Assembly: GCA_910592005.1 (NCBI GenBank) | Contig: CAJVPP010003834.1 | Span: 1 to 10,622 of the forward strand | From: Funneliformis mosseae | Lineage: Eukaryota > Glomeromycota > Glomeromycetes > Glomerales > Glomeraceae | Reading direction: 5' to 3' | Length of the DNA stretch: 10,622 nucleotides | In this document: positions 1 through 6,895 of the stretch, piece by piece | Numbering within the stretch: position 1 is the stretch's first letter | Layout: each line of letters starts with the position of its first letter | Notes under the pieces: generated by a model | What the model was told of the DNA's origin: nothing | What the model saw: only the letters and a program-made list of their open reading frames with translations | Database searches by the model: none | Position numbers and translations under genes: made by a program

Positions 1-59
1 TTATAATATTTAATAAATTTAATAAATATAATATATCAATTTTATATACTTATTTGACT

Positions 60-377
60 GAATTGATACCAAATTGAAGCCAATTTTAGGCTGATTTATG
101 GTTATTTAAATTTCGAATTAATGCCGAATGATGCTGAATTGAGATCAATTTTAGGCTGATTTATGGTTATTTAAGTTCCAAATTGATGCCGAATGATGCT
201 GAATTGAGGTCAATTTTAAGCTGATTTATGTTATTTAAGTTTTGAATTAATGCTGAATAATGCTGGATTAAGGTCAATTTTAGGCTGAATGGCCATATTG
301 ATTAGCGTCTATCGGCATCTGAATTATTGCCGAATTGAGACCAGTTTTAGGCTGATTTATAGTTGAATTTAAGTTTT
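60..377. repeat. Diverged tandem repeat, about five units of 57-77 bp
   Basis: Successive units begin with a GAATT/AAATT-like start at about 60, 115, 180, 244 and 321. Each carries a 'GAATGATGCTGAATTGAG'-like part, then the motif ATTTTAGGCTGATTT, then TATGGTTATTTAA. The motif occurs at 83-97, 148-162, 213-227 (one mismatch), 277-288 (cut short) and 344-358 (one mismatch). Units 2 and 3 are 65 and 64 bp long and closely similar. Unit 4 is extended by a GGCCATATTGATT...TATCGGCATC segment that recurs in variant form after 378. It looks like a minisatellite or the subterminal repeats of a transposon. No reading frame persists through it. Confidence 0.85.
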
Positions 378-512
378 GAATGGCCATGTCCGATTGGGGT
401 CAATCAGCATTTATCGGCACCTATTTGTGCTGATCAGAAAATATGACAAATCGGCTGTAAATAGTATCAAAATCAGCCTAAAATCAGTTATCCAATTTTA
501 GGCTGATTTAGA
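378..512. repeat. Repeat-derived segment ending in a 15-bp inverted repeat
   Basis: AAATCAGCCTAAAAT (470-484) and ATTTTAGGCTGATTT (495-509) are perfect reverse complements separated by 10 bases. The right arm is the same motif that recurs in the neighbouring tandem array, so the array motif appears here in both orientations. The stretch 378-450 has GGCCATGTCCGATTGGGG and a CGGCACC...GTGCTGATC self-complementary part, and is richer in G+C than its surroundings. It could be a hairpin-forming terminus of a mobile element, or simply two array units inserted head to head. Confidence 0.75.
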
Positions 513-723
513 CTATTTCGACTAGTGAGTATCCTGTAACGAGATAGTTCAATAGTATTACTTAAGCTCTTTTACGAGAAAGTGAATTTTTCTTGTTACT
601 CTTATTAATAAAAATCTCATCTTGAAGTTTATTACGAAGCTCTTGATTTATATCTAAAAACTGTGAATATGTTTAATCAAACATGGTATTTTATTGTACC
701 ATCATAATAATTCTACTTTAAAA
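513..723. other. Spacer between repeat array and integrase relic
   Basis: This is AT-rich sequence without a supported gene. A start codon at 694 lies in frame with the integrase ATG at 724, but the ten residues it would add look unremarkable. I see no clear promoter motif. Confidence 0.4.
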
Positions 724-1788
724 ATGAGCCAATCACAAATTTTGATAGATCCTAATGAGGCTAAAAGAATCAAAAAAAATCTTATATTGCGTAATATATA
801 TTATTGCCTGACTGAATATTATTCTAATCCTAAATCCCTAAGAAATTCATATAAAAAAGAGAGCACTGATTCCACTTAAAAGATATAAAAGATTAGCTAA
901 AACATCAGCAATTATACCAAATCTATATGCTACCTAAGCATATTCCTAGAGTCAGTTATGAAAAAATAACCTGACCAAATTGTGTTCATTAATGTGATAT
1001 AATGTTTCTTACCCATAATCATTACAGAGGTAAGACCTATAAAATGGTACTTAATATAATAGATTGTATTTTCTGATATAAGGTTTTAGTTTTACTTATA
1101 TCAAAAAATGCCTATGAAGTTGCTAAAGCATTTAAAAAAAAATATGGTGATTAAAATAATCCATTAACATGATCAAAGCTTCTACAATGTAATGGTGATT
1201 GTAAATTTATAGACAAAACTTTCTGACTAATGCAAGAGAATAATGTTACAATTCAAGTAATAGGACCCTATAGCTATAGAGGTACTGCAATAGTAGAATG
1301 TTTTAATAAAATGAAAGAGAATATGCTCTATAAGGTTCAGTATGCTATTGAGTCTATATCTTCTGATCTAAGATTAATAAGAACATGAGTTAGACATTTG
1401 CCAAAAGTTGTTGATTACCTAAATCATTATCCTACGTATCTTATTAAAAAATCAGATTCTTCAAAATAAGGATTAGTACCTTTAGAAGCCATTTTATTGA
1501 AAAAGATTGAATCTAAGCTGTCAATATCATCGAAGTGATCCATTGTTAAGAATGAAATAATATTAAAGAAAGATGACTCAGGCTGTTATCTTCTTGCCAA
1601 TGCTGAATGAAAAGGTGGAATAGAATTATATAGTTATTAAGTCTTTATAAGTCTAAAAAATCGTAATATCTAAAAATGAATCTGTGCTTTATTATCTTGA
1701 TGATAGAGAATATACTCTAAAGTGAGGATTTGTAAGAGAAGAGTTAATATTAATATCTGATTTAGAAAAGGTTGAATATCCATCTTAA
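724..1788 (+). pseudogene. Degraded Polinton/Maverick-type DDE integrase (rve fold)
   Basis: An integrase would insert the element's linear DNA into the host genome. The reading starts at the ATG at 724 and is open to 879. It shifts frame before 'PKHIPRVSYEKIT' and then runs in one frame to about 1640. In that frame are Asp at 996-998 (in CDIMFLTH), Asn at 1191-1193 (in QCNGD) and Glu at 1296-1298 (in IVECFNK). This matches the D-D-E spacing of the retroviral-like integrase core, with 34 residues between the second and third positions. The second Asp is Asn here, so this copy would be inactive. A tail after another shift ('YYLDDREY...GFVREE') resembles the basic or chromodomain-like C-terminus seen in element integrases. 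In-frame stops at 1170, 1386, 1536 and 1608 (TGA) lie where Trp is plausible. An LTR retrotransposon or Ginger integrase is possible, but no reverse transcriptase is present and an A32 ATPase follows. Confidence 0.8.
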
Positions 1789-1800
1789 AACATATTATCT

Positions 1801-2351
1801 GTGCATTTCATTTATGCTTCTTCTAATAATAATGAGATAGATCAAACTATTGATTATGCCAAAAGATGTGGTAGTCAATATTTAGAAAGGACTGGACAAA
1901 TAAATGATCATAGTGTATATCTTTGATTTTATGAAAATGGTACACACCAGTGAGAATATCTATTAAAATATATTATGAAAAATTTGAATAGTATTCACTA
2001 TGTCATCATGTAAGAGGTGAGTGTAAGTGTCAATATATTTTTAAGGATCTGCTAGGCAAAAAATTCCTATTACGCAGGTCAGATTTTTTGGATAGAATGC
2101 AACTCGATGAATATAATAAGAAATTGCGTTTTGCATTCAAATTTTAGGGTTTCCAACACTATCATTACAATAATCTATATCATTGAGAGAATAAAACTTT
2201 AGAAATATAAAAAATACGTGATCAAAAGAAGCAGAATCTTTACAAGAAGTAAGATATATACCTTATCAAAGTTCCCTATATTGCTGATCTTTTTTCCTAT
2301 ATCAAACATACGTTAATCGAGAAAGGATTTTTGAATGGAGTGAAGTGGTCT
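1801..2351 (+). pseudogene. Degraded zinc-ribbon + Vsr-like PD-(D/E)XK endonuclease
   Basis: The first part (1849-2010) resembles the DUF4379-type zinc-ribbon repeat. It has 'CGSQYLERT' and 'SVYL[stop]FYENGTH', and then TAG-TAT-TCA-CTA-TGT at 1989-2003, which is three transitions from a Trp-Cys-Pro-x-Cys knuckle. The second part (2010-2351) follows the Vsr-like nuclease pattern known from giant viruses and phages. Its landmarks are '[10 protein letters not shown]', '[15 protein letters not shown]' (2067-2117), 'AFKF[stop]GFQHY' (2133-2162), 'RDQKKQNL', and 'DIYLIKVPY' ending near 2276. The Glu expected before the QG of the 'FE-x-x-G-x-QHY' motif is Lys here (AAA for GAA), so the copy is inactive. 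One frameshift lies near 1980; after it the frame is unbroken apart from stops. Function would be DNA cleavage, with the target unknown. Family assignment is from motif recall, not a search. Confidence 0.68.
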
Positions 2352-2399
2352 TAAAAGGATTAGCTAAAGCCTACGTGATTTTAAGCGAACTAGTTTGCT

Positions 2400-3327
2400 G
2401 AAATTTCACTAAAAAATTTTACTTCGCTTGATATAATATTAATAATTCTTAGTCTTGATAATATAAAAGTCAAAAAGTTTGATTTGGCAAAAAAAATCAT
2501 TCTCTATGTTGATGAGATTAAAGATGTAAAAAGGTTTAATAGATTACATTCAACCTCTTAATAGCCCTTTACATTACTAATTAGTAGTTATATCAATTCA
2601 GGAAAAACTAATGAAGTCATGAACCTATTATTAGGAAATAAGCTTTATCGCATATTTAATGGTAAAAAAGGAGAAATACGTTATATAAAAAATGACAATT
2701 TAATCTTTATCAATTGCTATCTTAAAGAACCAAAATATTTATATCTCAAATCAATATATTAGATAATTGCAAATAGCCTAAAACTATATTGTGAAGATAT
2801 TACATTTCAGGTTCTGAAGTCTGATAAAATTCCAAATTCTAATTCCTTTTCTCCAAAAAGAGGTACAATAGCTATATGGGTTGATTGCTAGGAAAATCAG
2901 GTTCTGGGAATTTTTTAACAAAATTGAGATTTTTATTGCATTTTAGTGTTTTTGATGTTATTAGATTAAAATGTATTAAGCTCTTAATTAAGTGAAAAAT
3001 TTCTCGGAACCTGATTTTTCTAGAAACCCTCCCATATTTGAAGATGTGTATGCTGATTTGAAGAAAGTTCAGGAAAAAATTAAATCTTATTTCTTTAGAG
3101 AACAATACAGTAATATTAGCAGTATTTACGTCTTTTAGAGTTTTTTTGATTACCCAAAACTGATAAGAAAAAATTTAAATTATGTTGTATTTTTTAATTG
3201 GTCTACTTCAGATGAATTAACTCATATTCTTCACCTATATGCTAATGATTGACATAGCATATATGTAGATGTTGAAAACTATTTATGTGAATAGAACTTT
3301 ATTGTCTTCAATTTGATAGTATCTTAA
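2400..3327 (+). pseudogene. Degraded A32-like DNA-packaging ATPase (FtsK/HerA class)
   Basis: The protein would use ATP to pump element DNA into a capsid, as proposed for Polintons and for poxvirus A32. A Walker A-like 'INSGKTN' spans 2592-2612, with GGA-AAA-ACT at 2601-2609, preceded by a hydrophobic strand 'FTLLIS'. A hydrophobic 'GTIAIWVD' near 2862-2885 fits Walker B and its following acidic residue. After the MITE at 2888-3023, the frame resumes as 'NPPIFEDVYADL'. The segment '[19 protein letters not shown]' (3129-3200) matches the A32-family sensor region, in which the typical 'SQS-F-PK-IR-N' has its Gln replaced by TAG. The end is near 'NFIVFN' at 3295-3312, with TAA at 3325. Before the insertion it shares the frame of the nuclease part upstream. 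The start is uncertain because several stops cluster at 2352-2393 and at 2559-2564. Confidence 0.75.
2888..3023. mobile_element. MITE, about 130 bp, Tc1/mariner-like TA insertion
   Basis: The two ends, 2888-2916 and 2995-3023, match as inverted repeats at 25 of 29 positions. The core is CTAGRAAAATCAGGTTC. Each end carries CTAG, so a TA target duplication with termini beginning GRAAAATCAGG is the simplest reading. The interior is AT-rich and non-coding. It splits the A32-like ATPase at the Walker B region: protein similarity stops at the left end and resumes at 3025. A minus-strand open frame over it is only a shadow. Confidence 0.8.
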
Positions 3328-3425
3328 ATCATCTTCACTGAATACGAAAAGGATGGGATACGTCATTTCTTAGTGAATAGAATTTTTTCTCAAAGCTATT
3401 GAGTAAGACAAAATATATATTTTTT

Positions 3426-4413
3426 TCAGGTTTTTAAATCATATTCAGATTTACTATATCTTTTCGTCCATAATTTATTTTCATGAGTGCTAGAATATAT
3501 TTTCAGTTCTATAGTCACATCATTATGCTTCGTTTTGGAAAGGATATGATCAATAAGAGCAATAATTTTTCTATTCTTATGTTGACATTTATTCTCTAAC
3601 AGGTTAATAGATTTTTCAGCTGATGTAATAGCTTTTCTTGTATCAGGAATTATACTTTTGAAAAAAGCTACTGAATTTGATAATTAGGTGACTTTCTCAC
3701 TATTCTCTTTCAAAGACCTGGTCATAGCTACCTCACAAGACTTATATTGTTCTTGCAAATCGAGAAGCTCTTCAATCTTTTTTTCCAATACCTGCTTTGA
3801 TATACACAACTTCTTATTTCCTTACTTTAGTAAATTTTCACAGTTGCTAATAATAGGCTTTATCTTCTGATATTCCTTTTTCTTAATATAATTTTCAACT
3901 GCCTTATTTAATAAATCTTTCACTTCAGGGTGAATACTACTTATCTGTTCTAATGATAACAGATATTTTCAAGATGTAAGGTATCACTATATATCTATTT
4001 TGATAGATTGAGAAAGTTGGTTAAATTGCTTTGAATAATATATGTGGAAAAAATGGTATCAGTATATTAATAGTCATTTTATACAGATAATAAAAAATTC
4101 TAAGAATCTAAGAATTCTGGGCATTTTCTGTATTTAGATAATTAGTGTGAATAAATTTATATATTAATATTGTGAGAGATTTGCTAATAATACAACTTTG
4201 ATTAAATCATGTGTATATTATAATTTCTAATACTAATTACTTTTGCCAACTAGCATTAATATAGGATCACATTTTACGCAATATAGATAATAAATTTTTT
4301 ACTAATTCATTTTGCAATTGCTTATTTTCCAATTTTACAATTTTGGTCTTAAGCTCGCTAATACATTATTTAAATGAATTAGTCTTACCAAGACCATCTA
4401 TTTCAAATTGCAT
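3426..4413 (-). pseudogene. Degraded coiled-coil protein of unknown function
   Basis: Read on the minus strand, a start at 4413 gives 'MQFEIDGLGK', followed by a heptad-rich segment 'ELKTKIVKLENKQLQNEL' (about 4362-4310) that should form a coiled coil. After a decayed middle part the frame reopens near 3975 with 'LLSLEQISSIHPEVKDLLNK'. A long charged helical region follows, including 'QVLEKKIEELLDLQEQY' and 'SAEKSINLLENKCQHKNRK'. The reading ends at the stop at 3428-3426, about 100 bp from the end of the converging ATPase. Stops within it are TAA and TGA codons at plausible Gln and Trp positions. I do not recognise the family. A structural or scaffold-like role in the element is possible but unsupported. 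It could be the C-terminal half of the minus-strand genes upstream. Confidence 0.6.
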
Positions 4414-4601
4414 GCTTACGTAATGTAATATTAGTATGTTAATATTCAAAAATAAAAAATCATGTGATTTCAGTGACCTCAGGTCATCCAAATTTCTAAA
4501 AAAAAAATACAGATGAATATGTAAAAATAATCAGCCACCAGGATATAGGAAAAATATATAATGTTTTTATGCTAAAATACATGAATAATCTCTTTACTAA
4601 C

Positions 4602-5249
4602 TATTTGTTATATAGAGACGTAGGGATAGTAGGACTTGGGTTAACATTTCAGAGTGGATAAGAAGTAGTTTGTTCTAATACCTGCATTAAAAGACTCTTA
4701 TTCTCGATTATTACATTTTTTAAGGTTAATAGTAAGCGAATAAGAAATTTCAGGCGTGATTGATAAGGGATAATAGAATTTCTGCATGATCTAGATGGAA
4801 ATATCTTAGTATATTAGCCAGATCATTTACAAGAATATTTATATACATAGTTGTATCTGTGACCTGAATTTTCACAATGCCAAATTGATTACCAATCAGT
4901 TTATATAATACATTGATATAACTTGTTCTATCTAATGTTTCTCTCTATAACTTAACCTTATCATCTGATTTTTTTGAGTTACTATACACAATACATGATG
5001 ATTCAGTATACAATAGCTCAATAATTTTTTGTCTTGCTTCAATAAACCCATAATGTCAGGTTTTTTTTTCATTTGCTTTTCAATTATTCCTAGATTTTTT
5101 CGAGCTTTGCTTGCTATACTTTGATATTCTGCTATACTTAGACAAATAGCACTATTCAAAAGATCACTTAAACTTGTTTGAAGTAAAGGAATTATGACAT
5201 CTGCAATATATATCTCTTCACTTTGCTCACTGCAGGATGTACTGGTCAT
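4602..5249 (-). pseudogene. Degraded hypothetical protein, about 215 codons
   Basis: The N-terminal 105 codons (5249-4932) are uninterrupted and start 'MTSTSCSEQSEEIYIADVI'. They are helical, with a Lys-rich 'RKNLGIIEKQMKKKPDIMG'. A frameshift near 4935 moves the similarity to another frame: 'LYKLIGNQFGIVKIQVTDTT' followed by 'ILVNDLANILRYFHLDHAEI', which has the look of beta strands. A further shift near 4755 gives 'KNVIIENKSLLMQ', and the reading stops near 4602. The alternation suggests a small two-part protein. I know no function for it. It is co-oriented with its neighbours on both sides, with a gap of about 190 bp to the coiled-coil gene, so it may have been one of a run of minus-strand element genes. 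Confidence 0.55.
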
Positions 5250-5339
5250 AAATGCAGAATTGCTTCATATTTCACTATTGATAAAAGAAAGTGTGATTAA
5301 TACAGTGATGTTCTATTAATTTTTGAATAAACAAGCAAC

Positions 5340-5884
5340 TTACATTATGCCTAGAATATGTTCTGTTATTTTACTAAATCTGTCTCACTTTCTTTTCATT
5401 TTTTATTGTGAAATATGTTCTTCATAGATCTTACATTCTTTGTATTATTGAAAACTTTCACAAAATTAACATACTTAGTAATAACTGAATCAGATAAGGC
5501 ACATTTCATATTTTTTTGAGGTTCTGTGAAAATATTTTTTTGCTTACTTCCCAAGTTTTTCACAATATCTGAATTATCACTTAAAACTATGCTTACTTTA
5601 GGGTCTCATCATGTAAGATCTGAAGATGCTATACTCGCTAAACTTTATTTAAGTAAACCATAAAGGTTTATGTCCACTTCTGTTATAGGATGCTAAGCAC
5701 AAAAGCTTGTTAGTTTTAAACATAAAAAATCTCCAAACGGTATAATAGTTACCTTAAGTTTAGATTTTAATATATTAAGAATTTCTTCTATTTCTTCTTG
5801 AGTATGATCGAGAGATAATTCTCTATCTATATTCAATGCTTTTAATGCTTTTAGCTTGCGAACACTGATATATTCACTCTCCAC
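5340..5884 (-). pseudogene. Degraded hypothetical protein fragment
   Basis: One minus-strand frame runs from about 5884 to 5340 with no frameshift but several stops. It begins 'ESEYISVRKLKALKALN', contains an acidic helix 'DHTQEEIEEILNILKSKL' and a hydrophobic 'VTIIPFGDFLCLKL'. It then reads on as 'HPITEVDINLYGLLK', 'DPKVSIVLSDNSDIVKNLG' and 'DSVITKYVNFVKVFNN'. Two adjacent TGA codons (5611-5606) fit a former Trp-Trp. There is no credible ATG. A GTAAGT splice-donor-like sequence lies at 5891-5886 just upstream on the same strand, so this may be an exon or the continuation of the membrane-anchored gene to its right. No known family is recognised. Confidence 0.5.
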
Positions 5885-5889
5885 TTACA

Positions 5890-6452
5890 GTAGATGTGAT
5901 AAAAAAGTATCAGTATATTATTCCTATTCTAAACTCATGAATTATAATTCCTACCATATATGTGTTTTCAGGAATTTTTTAAAAAACATATCTTCATTAT
6001 TTTAGCTGAATAGTCATGCACAGTAAAAAGGAGCAGAAACCTTCAACATCCTAAGACATTGATCTTCTAGACTGGCATTCCTTGACCTTTAGTTATGACA
6101 TATCAAAACTAAAGCCAACATCTACTATAGTGTCATTATTAAAGTAAGAAATAAAAATAAAAATCTCATTTATGTCATACCTGCGATAATATTTCTAATA
6201 CCTTAGTTCTTCGACCAAAATCTGTTAGCTTTACTATAATGAATTAACTGTCTAGTCAACTATTTTCTGTACTTTATCATATAGAGGTAGAATATTATCC
6301 TCTATTGTTAAATAAATCATGGACACCTTATAAAGAGTATCAAATGATTCTTGTAATAAAAGAGCTTCAACTTTGACTACTAAATTCAATATAGTGAAAA
6401 ATATTAATAAAAATATATTGATATAATGTGAAGTTTTCAATGACTTAAACAT
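5890..6452 (-). pseudogene. Degraded protein with N-terminal signal or membrane segment
   Basis: The start at 6452 gives 'MFKSLKTSHYINIFLLIFF', a short basic head followed by a hydrophobic stretch (about residues 10-29) ending 'VVKVEA'. This fits a signal peptide or a single membrane anchor. A polar helical part with 'DTLYKVSMIYLTIEDNI' follows. The first frame stops at 6252 (TAG, plausible Gln). Protein-like sequence continues in other frames to about 5890: 'KVLEILSQV', 'DTIVDVGFSFDMS', 'DVEGFCSFLLCMTIQLK' and 'NTYMVGIIIHEFRIGIIY'. The product would enter the secretory route or sit in a membrane. The family is unknown to me. It heads the minus-strand series that runs left to 3426. Confidence 0.55.
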
Positions 6453-6488
6453 AAATTTTTCATACTGCCCTTTTAAATGTCACAATTT

Positions 6489-6540
6489 CTTACATTCTCA
6501 TTCTCTTTATGTTAGAAAGAGATAGGAGAAATATGTAAGA
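6489..6540. repeat. Imperfect inverted repeat upstream of minus-strand gene
   Basis: CTTACATTCTCATTCTCTTT on the left pairs imperfectly with AGAGATAGGAGAAATATGTAAG on the right, around a short loop. It lies 40-90 bp upstream of the 6452 start on the minus strand, so it could be a transcription-factor site or a chance polypyrimidine/polypurine pair. Confidence 0.4.
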
Positions 6541-6750
6541 CACTTTATGCTAAAATTTTATGTTTGTTAGTAAAAGACATGTGAAATGTGCATTGAAGAT
6601 CTTGTCATTTTTAAAGATATTAGAGACAATGCATATATAAATTTTTTTTTGCCTGACCGTTTAATAGTAAGACCTGATAATATTATATAGATATTATTTT
6701 ACTTAGAATATTCTATTCCTCTAGAGCAAATATACATATTAATAAATGTT

Positions 6751-6780
6751 ATTTTGCTAAATCTTATTTTGCTAAATGTT
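6751..6780. repeat. Two tandem copies of a 15-bp unit
   Basis: ATTTTGCTAAATCTT (6751-6765) is followed directly by ATTTTGCTAAATGTT (6766-6780), differing at one base. The seven bases before the first copy (AAATGTT) match the end of the second, so a third partial unit is present. Confidence 0.7.
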
Positions 6781-6895
6781 GTAAGAAAAAAATTTGAAAT
6801 ATTATGAGGATCAATTTATATGTGAAATTATTTTATTGCATAAGTATAGTTTTACAAATAATTTGTGAAATATCACCTATTACATCATATGTATT

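Larger units (their letters stand above)
6453..6895. other. Intergenic region between two minus-strand gene relics
   Basis: About 440 bp separate the end of the 640-codon relic from the start of the membrane-anchored one. It would hold the promoter of the latter. It contains an imperfect hairpin (about 6489-6540), long T runs, and a 15-bp direct repeat at 6751-6780. I see no gene here. Confidence 0.5.

Noticed and set aside
2872..3105. Minus-strand open frame of 77 codons
   Set aside because: It lies over the MITE and the ATPase relic on the opposite strand; its sequence is explained by the inverted repeats and antisense of the ATPase.
3688..3870. Plus-strand open frame of 60 codons
   Set aside because: It is antisense to the coiled-coil relic, whose minus-strand frame is clearly protein-like there.
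4474..4486. Palindrome TGACCTCAGGTCA resembling a nuclear-receptor site
   Set aside because: Fungi lack such receptors, and a single 13-bp palindrome between two gene relics is weak evidence for a regulatory site.
724..5900. Recoding of TGA as Trp, which would reopen many frames
   Set aside because: TAA and TAG stops and frameshifts are also frequent in the same genes, and catalytic residues are lost, so decay explains the pattern better than a variant code.
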